Positions 1 through 5,926 of a DNA stretch of 16,990 nucleotides are shown one piece after another. The position numbers and the translations under genes are program-made. The notes below the pieces were generated by a model, which was given only the letters and a program-made list of their open reading frames with translations, was not told the DNA's origin and ran no database searches. The stretch is from DASSTY01 sp035760645 (lineage in GTDB: Bacteria; Gemmatimonadota; Gemmatimonadetes; Gemmatimonadales; GWC2-71-9): contig DASTSO010000133.1 of the NCBI GenBank assembly GCA_035760645.1, forward strand, positions 1 through 16,990, written 5' to 3'. Positions within the stretch are counted from its first letter, which is position 1, and every line of letters begins with the position of its first letter.

Positions 1-244
1 CCTCGGCCGCGACCGCGAGGCGCTCGCCTGGTACGCCACGATCGCCCAGCGCGCCGCCTACGAGCTCCCCTATCTCGCCCCCGCCCACCGCCGCCAGGGC
101 GAGATCTACGAGCGCCTCGGCGACCCGGCGCAGGCGCTCGCGCACTACCGCGCCTTCCTGCGCCTCTGGCGCGACTGCGACCCCGCGCTGCGCCCCGAGG
201 TCGCGCGCGTGGAGGCACGGGCGCGGGCGCTCTCCGCCCCGTGA
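1..244 (+). CDS. TPR-containing protein, C-terminal fragment
   Basis: The frame is open from base 2 to a TGA at 242-244, so only the last 80 residues lie in the window. They are helical, with a tetratricopeptide-like pair: a helix ending in YELPYLAPAHRRQGEIYERLG, then GDPAQALAHYRAFLRLWRD with the A/Y/F spacing of a TPR helix. This A-L-x-H-Y-x-x-F-L-x-L-W ending is common at the C-terminus of long proteins in which a kinase or regulatory domain is followed by TPRs, but the N-terminus is outside the window and the function cannot be read. It ends 43 nt before the next gene on the same strand. Confidence 0.7.
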   Translation, partial: LGRDREALAWYATIAQRAAYELPYLAPAHRRQGEIYERLGDPAQALAHYRAFLRLWRDCDPALRPEVARVEARARALSAP

Positions 245-287
245 TCCCCCTCACCCCGCCTCCCGCGCGGCGCCGCCATGATGAGCC

Positions 288-950
288 ATGCCGCCACGCG
301 CCGCCCGTCCCAGCCTCGTCGCCCTGCTCGTCCTCGCCGCCTGCGGCGGCACCGAGACCGCGAGCCGCCCCACGGGAGCCGCGCGCGCCGAGGACACCGT
401 CGTCTTCGGCGCCGACCGGCGCAGTCTCGACGACTCCACCATCCGCGCCTTTCGCTCCCGCGAGCCCGACCGGGCGCTCCTCGAGCGGCTCCTCGACCAG
501 TACGCCGGGCTCGATTTCCTGATCGACGACGTCTGGCAGGACAGCACCGAAGGGAAGGTCAAGGCGCACGCCTGGCAGCACGACCGCGGCGAGGAGCGGC
601 ACGCCGCCCGTCTCGCCGAGCTCCTGCGACAGCAGTATCGCGAGCGCTACGAGCCCGTCGTCGGCGACCGCTTCCGCCGCGCCGGCGACTCGATCCGCGC
701 GCTCGGCGGCGGCGAGCACCAGGTCGACGCGTTCTATCGCGCGGTGGCGCGCACCCACCGCTACACCCTCGCCTACATCGACAGCGCCGCACCCATGCTC
801 CAGCGTCCCGCCGTGCGCGACGCGGTGGCCGAGCTGCGCCGCGATCTCGCCGGCGAGATCGCCGACCTCGAGCGCCACGCCGCGCGCAACCTCCCCGATT
901 CGGCCCAGCCCACCCCCGCCATGCACGGCCCCGACTCGACGACGCCCTGA
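288..950 (+). CDS. helical lipoprotein of unknown function
   Basis: This 220-residue protein begins with a short positive stretch and the hydrophobic run LVALLVLAAC. The lipobox LAAC puts the lipidated cysteine at residue 19, so it should be exported and anchored by lipid. The mature part is predicted almost wholly helical and rich in Arg, Glu and His (QHDRGEERHAARL, HRYTLAYIDSA), like a four-helix bundle. His/Glu-rich bundles of this kind occur in ferritin-like and DUF305/DUF4142-type families, but I see no metal-ligand signature firm enough to assign one. No clear Shine-Dalgarno precedes the ATG at 288. A 32-bp palindrome follows the stop at once. The function is unknown. Confidence 0.8.
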   Translation: MPPRAARPSLVALLVLAACGGTETASRPTGAARAEDTVVFGADRRSLDDSTIRAFRSREPDRALLERLLDQYAGLDFLIDDVWQDSTEGKVKAHAWQHDRGEERHAARLAELLRQQYRERYEPVVGDRFRRAGDSIRALGGGEHQVDAFYRAVARTHRYTLAYIDSAAPMLQRPAVRDAVAELRRDLAGEIADLERHAARNLPDSAQPTPAMHGPDSTTP

Positions 951-953
951 AGC

Positions 954-985
954 ACGACGGGCGGCCTCGCGAGGCCGCCCGTCGT
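954..985. terminator. perfect palindrome, probable bidirectional terminator
   Basis: The 32 bases from 954 to 985 equal their own reverse complement, with the centre between 969 and 970 (CTCG/CGAG). It starts 3 nt after the stop of the lipoprotein gene and lies 32 nt from the stop of the convergent gene ending at 1017, the usual place for a shared terminator. There is no T-tract on either side and no unpaired loop, so in RNA the central bases must open to form a tetraloop. Confidence 0.6.
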
Positions 986-1016
986 CCATCCCGCCGCCGT
1001 CACACCGCCACGCGCG

Positions 1017-1757
1017 TCACTGGTGAATGGCGAAGCCCTTCACGTGCACGTCGAGGTTGTGGTTGACGCGCAGGCCCACGATCCCCGTCGGATCCACCGT
1101 CTTCGCGTCCGTGGTCCAGACCGGCTGGCCGTTGACCTTGAAGACGACCTTCGACGGGTCGCTCTTGCGGTCGATCTCGAGCAGGTTCGTCGCCTGGCCC
1201 GCCGAGTCGGCCTTGTGCACCGCCGGGCTCGCGGTCCAGGTCTGGAGCGTGGTGGTGTTGGCGCCGTCGCGCCGCTTGACGAGATAGGTGCCGTCGCCGC
1301 GCACGAGGAAGTAGAGGTACTGCTGGCCCTCGCCGTCGAGCGCCTTGCCGCCCATGAAGAGGCCGTAGCCCTCGGGGTGCATCGGGGCCTTGGTCTGCGT
1401 GAAGGTGGCGAGCGCGTGAAACGGCCCGTTCACCTTGTCGCTCGCGCGATAGAAGATGGCGGCGGGCCCGAGCGTGACGTGCAGCCCGTCGCCCATGGGG
1501 CCGAACTTCACGTTCGTCGTCGCCGCGTTGCGGTCGGTGCGCACCGACCAGCCGGCCGGGAAGACGCCGCCGCCGGTGACCGCGCGGTCGGGGTCGCTCG
1601 ACTTCGAGCTGTCGGTCTTCGGATGCGTCGTGTCGGCCGTCATCGCCGCCGACTTCGCGACCGGCTTCGCCGGCTTGCCCTTGGCGGCCGGCTGCTGGGC
1701 GGCGGCCGGCACGGCCCACAGGAGGACGGCCGAGAGGAGGAAGAGGGTACGGGTCAC
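1017..1757 (-). CDS. secreted LamG/DUF1080-like beta-sandwich protein
   Basis: I place the start at the GTG at 1755-1757. It follows a GAGG Shine-Dalgarno by 6 nt and gives a clean signal peptide (VTRTLFLLSAVLLWAVPAAAQ, cleavage about residue 21). The longer frame from 1796 adds a polar extension with no ribosome site. After an Ala/Lys linker, residues ~75-246 alternate beta strands: GVFPAGWSVRT, GLHVTLGPAAIFY, GPFHALATFTQ, YLYFLVRGDGTYLVKR, TNLLEIDR, VVFKVNGQPVW and GIVGLRVNHNLDVHVKGFAI. The order, including the pattern K-V-x-x-N-G-x-x-V, matches concanavalin-A/LamG-fold modules of the DUF1080 (3-keto-disaccharide hydrolase) type. Catalytic residues are not evident, so a carbohydrate-binding or structural periplasmic role is as likely as an enzymatic one. 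Confidence 0.75.
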   Translation of the reverse strand: MTRTLFLLSAVLLWAVPAAAQQPAAKGKPAKPVAKSAAMTADTTHPKTDSSKSSDPDRAVTGGGVFPAGWSVRTDRNAATTNVKFGPMGDGLHVTLGPAAIFYRASDKVNGPFHALATFTQTKAPMHPEGYGLFMGGKALDGEGQQYLYFLVRGDGTYLVKRRDGANTTTLQTWTASPAVHKADSAGQATNLLEIDRKSDPSKVVFKVNGQPVWTTDAKTVDPTGIVGLRVNHNLDVHVKGFAIHQ

Positions 1758-1825
1758 GGATACCTCGACGGAGCTGAAGGGTGGATCCCGCCGCACGGGA
1801 GTTGCGGGGGCCCGGGGTGCCTGGG

Positions 1826-1832
1826 TAATCTA
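1826..1832. promoter_or_regulatory. AT-rich island with overlapping divergent -10 candidates
   Basis: In the 102-bp gap between the divergent starts at 1757 and 1860, the only AT-rich patch reads TAATCT on the plus strand (1826-1831) and TAGATT on the minus strand (1827-1832). Each is a plausible -10 for one of the two genes, giving leaders of about 22 and 63 nt. No good -35 is visible for either. This is a pattern match by eye. Confidence 0.35.
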
Positions 1833-1859
1833 CTCCCGAACCGTCACCCCTGGTGAGAC

Positions 1860-2039
1860 ATGCACGGACCGATCTACATGATCCTCGCCGCCATCGGCGC
1901 CGGCGCGATCCTCTTCGCCCTCCCCTTCGTGAGCCTCGTCATCGGCGGGCTCGTCAACGGGATGGTCGTCCTGATGTCGGGGCCGCTCATCGACAAGGTC
2001 ATCGCCAAGCGCCAGCGCCGCACCGCGACCGGCGGCTGA
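1860..2039 (+). CDS. 59-residue membrane peptide
   Basis: A small gene running from ATG at 1860 to TGA at 2037-2039, preceded by GGTGAG two nt before the ATG. The product has a short N-terminus, a long hydrophobic stretch at about residues 5-39 (MILAAIGAGAILFALPFVSL then VIGGLVNGMVVLM), probably one long or two short helices, and a basic tail (KVIAKRQRRTATGG) that would stay in the cytoplasm. I do not recognise a family. Support comes from a normal Shine-Dalgarno, a coherent membrane-protein composition, and a position filling the gap between a divergent promoter and a convergent hairpin. Confidence 0.65.
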   Translation: MHGPIYMILAAIGAGAILFALPFVSLVIGGLVNGMVVLMSGPLIDKVIAKRQRRTATGG

Positions 2040-2043
2040 GTCC

Positions 2044-2065
2044 CGGCGGCGCGGCCGAGCCGCCG
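2044..2065. terminator. stem-loop between convergent genes
   Basis: CGGCGGC at 2044-2050 pairs with GCCGCCG at 2059-2065 around an 8-nt loop. It lies between the stop at 2039 and the convergent stop at 2071. There is no T-run, so it is a weak intrinsic terminator at best, but the position is right for both genes. Confidence 0.4.
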
Positions 2066-2070
2066 CCGGA

Positions 2071-2427
2071 TCAGGCCTGCGCCTCCGGCTCCCGCTCGGG
2101 AGTGGAGGCGCTTTTCACGGCCCCCTCGTAGTTGATCTTCAGGCTGCCGAACAGCTCGCGCAGCCCCCGCACCTTCATCTGCAGCGCGCCGCCCCGGCGG
2201 CTCATCGTGCTCATCAGCCCCGCCGTGTCGGCGACGCCGGTGATGCTGAGCTGCCCCGCCTGCGACTTGATCTCGTCGAGCAGCCGCCCGAGCGCGCGCA
2301 CCTCCGCCTCGTCGGCCTGGTTGGCACCCATCTTCTCGATCACCGTCCGGATCCGCTCGAGCTTCGGCGGCAGCATCTGCAGGAAGGCGAGCTGCGCCTG
2401 CTGGCGGCTCGAGAGCTTGAGCGCCAT
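2071..2427 (-). CDS. 118-residue helical protein, degenerate Hpt-like
   Basis: The start is the ATG at 2425-2427, behind GGAG with 8-nt spacing. The much longer open frame upstream is antisense to the metallopeptidase gene. The product is all helical. Residues 51-61 read DEIKSQAGQLS. They fit the histidine-phosphotransfer consensus H-x-x-K-G-x-A-x-x-L-G at Lys54, Ala57 and Leu60, but the phosphate-accepting His is Asp51 and the Gly residues are Ser. The following helix (ADTAGLMSTMSRRGG) also sits where Hpt proteins have their A-x-x-L-E helix. If the likeness is real this is a phosphorylation-dead Hpt relative; otherwise it is a small helical protein of unknown role. The last 12 residues are a charged, probably disordered tail. 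Confidence 0.7.
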   Translation of the reverse strand: MALKLSSRQQAQLAFLQMLPPKLERIRTVIEKMGANQADEAEVRALGRLLDEIKSQAGQLSITGVADTAGLMSTMSRRGGALQMKVRGLRELFGSLKINYEGAVKSASTPEREPEAQA

Positions 2428-2595
2428 CAGCGGTCTCCGTCCGTCGCGTCCATCGGACTCGGCATCTCGCGTCTCCTCTCCAGGTGTCCACGTCGGTGAG
2501 CGCCCGGCCGCCGCGGCCCCGTCGGCGGCCCGGTCGGCCGGCGGCGGACGGCTTGGCCCGGGACGGACTCCGGGGCCATCTTCCGGCCAGCCCCC

Positions 2596-4725
2596 ATGCC
2601 CGCATCCATGACTCACGCGTCCGGCCCAAAGATACCTCGCTCCCCCCACGGCTCGCGCCTCGCCGCGCTCGCGCTGCTCGCCGCGCTCGGCCTCGCGCCG
2701 GCGGCCGCCGCCCAGGAGCCCCGCCCGGCCGTGGGCACGCCCGCGGCCACGCCCGCAGGCACGAGCGTGGGCACCAGCGCGTCGCCGGCGGTGGCGCGGG
2801 TCGCGGGCCGCTGGCTCCTGGTGCTCGAGGGCGGCCCGGTGCCGGGGCTCCGCGGCGAGCTGCGGCTCGCGCCGGGCGCGGGCGACGGGCTCGCCGGTGC
2901 GCTGCGCGGCACGCTCGCCATGGCCTCGCGCGATTCGGCGCCGCTCGCGCTCGCCGAGGCGCGGGTGGACGCCGGCGGCCGCCTCGAGTTCCTCGCGCCC
3001 GGCGACGCGCCCGTGCGCTTCACCGGCCACCTCGTCGGCGACCGGCTCGAGGGCGACGCGCTGGCGCACGGCGAGCGCTGGCACTGGAGCGCCACGCGCC
3101 TGAGCGAGGCGATCGAGTTCTATCCCACGCTGCCGCGCTTCACCCTGCGCCAGATCGTCGCCGGGCGGCGCGACAGCGCGAGCGTGATCCCGGGCGCCTG
3201 GCTCGCCGCGGCGGATGCGGCGGGGCACACGCCGGCCGAGGCCCGCGCCGACTACGCGCGGGCGGCACGCGCGGCGGGCCTCGCGCCGATCCCCGACGCG
3301 GCGCTCGCGCGCGAGGGGCTGCCGTATCTCATGGGCGGCACGCGCCGCGCGGAGCTCGCCGCGGCCGTGCGCCGCACCTACGAGGCGGTCGCCGCGCAGC
3401 TCCCCGAGCCGCGCGCCCGCGCGCAGTTCGACCGGCTCTTCCGCCCGCGCGGCGCGTGGCTCGTGGACCTGCACGACGCCGCGCTCCTCGCCGCGCGACG
3501 GCGCGTGCCGGACGCCTCCTGGGCCCGCGCCGCGCGACCGCTCGTCGCCACCGGCTGGCTCCCGCGCGCCGCGGCGGCCGACTCGGGCGCGATCGCGCTC
3601 TCGCTCTACCGCCTCACCGCCTTCGCGAGCCAGGACACCGCCGGCTACCGCCGCCTCGAGAGCGAGCTGGTGCGCGCCGACGCCGCGGGCGCCGCCACCG
3701 TCGTCGCGCTCCTCGCGGGCTACGTCGAGGCGACGGCGTGGTACACCGAGGCGCTCGGCTTCTTCCTCGACGCGCCGTGGCTCGCCGACTCCGCGGCGCG
3801 CGGCCGCTCCCTCGGCGATCTCATGCGCGAGTTCTGGGGCGACGACACGCTGCGCGCGCCCCGCCTGCGCACCGCCTTCTTCGGCTACCCGCAGGGGCTG
3901 CCGCAGTTCGGCACCCCCGATGCGCTCGCCGACCGGCTCGTCGTCCCCGAGAACGACGCCGCCCGCCGCTGGCTCGCCCGCCACGGCCACCCCGGCCTGC
4001 TCCGCGTGCTCCAGCGCCTCGGCCCCGCGGGCGACGACACCGTCGGCGCGCCGGTGACGACCGTGGAGATCGCGGGCGAGCCGCTCCGCCTCACGAGCGT
4101 GCGCCGCCAGGCGCGCGAGAGCACGAACGGCTTTCTCGGCGCCGAGGACGCCGTGACGCTCGACCCGAGCTACGTCCCGCTCCTCGCCCTCGGCACGCTG
4201 GTGCACGAGTGGCAGCACCTGGTTTTCGAGCGTCGCCGCGCCGCGCTCACCGGCGCGGCCGCCGCCGCCGTCGAGACGGATGGCGGGCTCACGCTGCAGA
4301 GCGCCGACCCGGTCGTCGCCGAGGGCTTCGCGGAGTGGAGCAGCGAGACCGTGCTCGCGCCCGTGAGCGCGCGCTTCCCGCTCGTCGCCCTCGGCGAGCG
4401 CCTCAAGCGTGCGCGCATGGCGCTCGTCGAGCCCGACGACGCCCATCTCCTGGGCTACCGGCTCGTGTGCACCCTCGCCGACCCGCGGGCGAGCGGCGCG
4501 CTCCCGCGCGCGCGGCTCCTCGACCTGCTCCTCGACGCGAGCACCGATGCGCGCCGCGTGAGCGCCGTCCCCGAGCTCGCCGCACGCTGGCGCGCGTGGG
4601 CCGCCGCGCCCGCGCGCCGCGTGAGCGCGCCCAGCCGCCGCGTGCTGATCCCGGAGACGCGCTTCACCGTCGAGGACGACTATCCCGACCCGCTCGCGCT
4701 GCGGATCCGGTTTCCGCGCGAGTGA
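2596..4725 (+). CDS. secreted gluzincin-like zinc metallopeptidase
   Basis: A 709-residue exported protein. Residues 1-40 are a signal peptide (SRLAALALLAALGLAPAAAA before QEP); the second ATG at 2608 is an equally good start, and neither has a Shine-Dalgarno. Residues ~65-165 form a strand-rich module with repeating G-x-W/L patterns (VAGRWLLVLEG, GGRLEFLAPG, FTGHLVGDRLEG, HWSATRL), perhaps a small barrel. The catalytic signature lies at 533-541, GTLVHEWQHL: H537-E538-W-Q-H541 is HExxH. EGFAEWSSE follows at 576-584, where E576 or E580 would be the third zinc ligand, as in gluzincins. The rest is helical. It should act in the periplasm or outside the cell on peptides or cell-wall material; the substrate is unknown. 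It stands alone, with a strong intrinsic terminator after it. Confidence 0.8.
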   Translation: MPASMTHASGPKIPRSPHGSRLAALALLAALGLAPAAAAQEPRPAVGTPAATPAGTSVGTSASPAVARVAGRWLLVLEGGPVPGLRGELRLAPGAGDGLAGALRGTLAMASRDSAPLALAEARVDAGGRLEFLAPGDAPVRFTGHLVGDRLEGDALAHGERWHWSATRLSEAIEFYPTLPRFTLRQIVAGRRDSASVIPGAWLAAADAAGHTPAEARADYARAARAAGLAPIPDAALAREGLPYLMGGTRRAELAAAVRRTYEAVAAQLPEPRARAQFDRLFRPRGAWLVDLHDAALLAARRRVPDASWARAARPLVATGWLPRAAAADSGAIALSLYRLTAFASQDTAGYRRLESELVRADAAGAATVVALLAGYVEATAWYTEALGFFLDAPWLADSAARGRSLGDLMREFWGDDTLRAPRLRTAFFGYPQGLPQFGTPDALADRLVVPENDAARRWLARHGHPGLLRVLQRLGPAGDDTVGAPVTTVEIAGEPLRLTSVRRQARESTNGFLGAEDAVTLDPSYVPLLALGTLVHEWQHLVFERRRAALTGAAAAAVETDGGLTLQSADPVVAEGFAEWSSETVLAPVSARFPLVALGERLKRARMALVEPDDAHLLGYRLVCTLADPRASGALPRARLLDLLLDASTDARRVSAVPELAARWRAWAAAPARRVSAPSRRVLIPETRFTVEDDYPDPLALRIRFPRE

Positions 4726-4737
4726 GAGTGAGGGGGA

Positions 4738-4766
4738 GGGCGGATCCGTTCCGCCCTTTCGCCTTT
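4738..4766 (+). terminator. intrinsic terminator of the metallopeptidase gene
   Basis: GGGCGGA at 4738-4744 pairs perfectly with TCCGCCC at 4750-4756 around the loop TCCGT, followed by TTTCGCCTTT. It lies 12 nt after the stop at 4725 and before the next promoter, the standard layout of a Rho-independent terminator. Confidence 0.75.
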
Positions 4767-4779
4767 CCGTCCCTCCGCC

Positions 4780-4785
4780 TTACTT
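4780..4785 (+). promoter_or_regulatory. -10-like element, leaderless promoter candidate
   Basis: TTACTT at 4780-4785 is followed by six C residues and the ATG at 4792, so the last T lies exactly 7 nt before the A. That is the normal distance from a -10 to the transcription start, and there is no ribosome site between them. Transcription would start on the ATG. The layout is the same as at 5915-5920. Confidence 0.45.
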
Positions 4786-4791
4786 CCCCCC

Positions 4792-5391
4792 ATGCGCCCC
4801 GTCTTCCTCGCCGCCCTCCTCGCGCTCGCGCCGCTCGGCTGCCGCACCGGCGCCGTGCGCACGGCGCCGACGCCCAAGCGCACCGACAGCGGCTCGCGCG
4901 CCGACAGCGTGATCACCGCCGCGCGCGACAGCGCGATCCGCGCGCAGGACACGCTGCTCACCGTGCGCGGCGGCGCCGGCGCGCGGCCGGACACGCTCCA
5001 TCCCGAGGCGCGGGCCGCCGAGGCGCAGGCCGCGGCGTCGCACGCCGCGTCGCACGCGGGCGTCGTGCACCGCTTCCTCGATCTCCCCGACGGCGGCCGC
5101 ATCGAGCTCGAGCGCGCGATGTACGACCCCGCCGGCATCGCCGCCGTGCGCGCCCACGTCGACTCGATGGCCGCCGCCTTCCGCCGCGGCGACTTCACCC
5201 TCCCCGCCCGCGCCCACGGCCGCGCCGCCGCCGCCGTTCCCGGTGCCGCCACGATGGCCGCGAAGCGCGCCGTCATCACCTACACGACCGACCGCCTCCC
5301 GCTGGGCGGCGCGCTCGAGATCCGCACCGCCGATTCCGCCGCCGTGCGCGCCATCCACGCCTTCCTCCGATTCCAGCGCGCCGAGCACTGA
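4792..5391 (+). CDS. probable lipoprotein of unknown function
   Basis: 199 residues starting MRPVFLAALLALAPLGCRTG. The hydrophobic run ends in LGC with Cys17 as the likely lipidation site, although the -3 position is Pro rather than Leu, so the lipobox is imperfect. Residues 25-95 are low-complexity Ala/Arg/Asp, probably a disordered periplasmic linker with many DS/DT pairs. Residues ~95-199 are more structured: VVHRFLDLPDGGRIELERAMYDP, a central helix, then VITYTTDRLPLGGALEIRTADSAAVRAIHAFLRFQRAEH. The last stretch looks like a strand-strand-helix unit. I do not recognise a family. A leaderless promoter is suggested just upstream, and an intrinsic terminator separates it from the previous gene. 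Confidence 0.7.
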   Translation: MRPVFLAALLALAPLGCRTGAVRTAPTPKRTDSGSRADSVITAARDSAIRAQDTLLTVRGGAGARPDTLHPEARAAEAQAAASHAASHAGVVHRFLDLPDGGRIELERAMYDPAGIAAVRAHVDSMAAAFRRGDFTLPARAHGRAAAAVPGAATMAAKRAVITYTTDRLPLGGALEIRTADSAAVRAIHAFLRFQRAEH

Positions 5392-5453
5392 CCGCCGTCG
5401 ACCGTCCGCGACCGCCTGTGATCCCGCCCCCCGCCATGTGGAATCCCGCGCGC

Positions 5454-5459
5454 TAGTTT
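5454..5459 (+). promoter_or_regulatory. -10-like element upstream of the 126-residue gene
   Basis: TAGTTT at 5454-5459 followed by CCCCCTT resembles the elements before 4792 and 5927. It would start transcription near 5466, giving a leader of about 57 nt for the gene at 5523. It is the only AT-rich patch in the 131-bp gap 5392-5522 besides CTATC just before the start codon. Pattern match only. Confidence 0.35.
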
Positions 5460-5522
5460 CCCCCTTCGCATTCGCCGTCGCCGTTTCACGCTCCGATCCG
5501 CGGCCATCGCCGTTCTATCGCC

Positions 5523-5903
5523 ATGCCGAAATCGTCGTCGCCCGACGCCGGCCCGTTGCCGGTCGCCGAGCAGGTCTCCCTGTTGCCGCTGCTCGAGGAA
5601 GCCATCGTCCTCGGCGCGCGCCTCGCCGCCTACGGCGAGCCGCCGGCCGCCCTCGGCGGCCACGTGCAGAGCCTGCTGCCTCGCGCCGCCCTCGCGGCGC
5701 CCTCGATCTACGCTCCCGCCTCGCGCCACCGCACCCTCGGCATCGCGACACTGCGTCTCGCGCTCCAGGCCGGCCACGACGAGGCCAGCGGCCACGGCTG
5801 GACCCGGGCCGCCGAGGCCCGCACCGCGCTCGCCACCCACCGCGCCGCCGAGCGCGCGCACGCGCTGCACACCGGACTGCTGGAGGCGCTGGTGGGACGG
5901 TAG
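5523..5903 (+). CDS. 126-residue protein of unknown function
   Basis: Begins MPKSSSPDAG at an ATG without a Shine-Dalgarno and ends 23 nt before the M14 peptidase gene on the same strand. It is Ala/Leu-rich and mostly helical, with no signal peptide and no membrane segment, so it is likely cytoplasmic. Two helical stretches are visible, LPLLEEAIVLGARLAAYG and RTLGIATLRLALQAGHDEASG, then a final amphipathic helix (RAAERAHALHTGLLEALVG). There are several His (47, 69, 85, 91, 105, 112, 115 approximately) but no clear metal motif. I do not recognise it. Codon bias matches its neighbours, which supports it as real. Confidence 0.6.
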   Translation: MPKSSSPDAGPLPVAEQVSLLPLLEEAIVLGARLAAYGEPPAALGGHVQSLLPRAALAAPSIYAPASRHRTLGIATLRLALQAGHDEASGHGWTRAAEARTALATHRAAERAHALHTGLLEALVGR

Positions 5904-5914
5904 GCGGCCGCCAT

Positions 5915-5920
5915 TATCTT
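5915..5920 (+). promoter_or_regulatory. -10-like element, leaderless promoter candidate for the M14 gene
   Basis: TATCTT at 5915-5920, then CCCCTC, then the ATG at 5927. The last T is exactly 7 nt from the A, as in the TTACTT site at 4780-4785. The hexamer lies in the 23-bp gap after the preceding stop. No Shine-Dalgarno is present, and no good -35 is seen at the expected place (around 5892-5897). Confidence 0.5.
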
Positions 5921-5926
5921 CCCCTC

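Noticed and set aside
2071..4446. 791-residue minus-strand open frame across the metallopeptidase gene
   Set aside because: Only its last 118 codons have a start with a Shine-Dalgarno. The rest is antisense to the HEWQH gene, low in complexity, and explained by high GC lacking stop codons.
2484..5456. 990-residue plus-strand open frame, nearly all Arg/Ala/Pro
   Set aside because: Out-of-frame shadow of two real genes; the composition is that of a GC-rich wrong frame with no domain.
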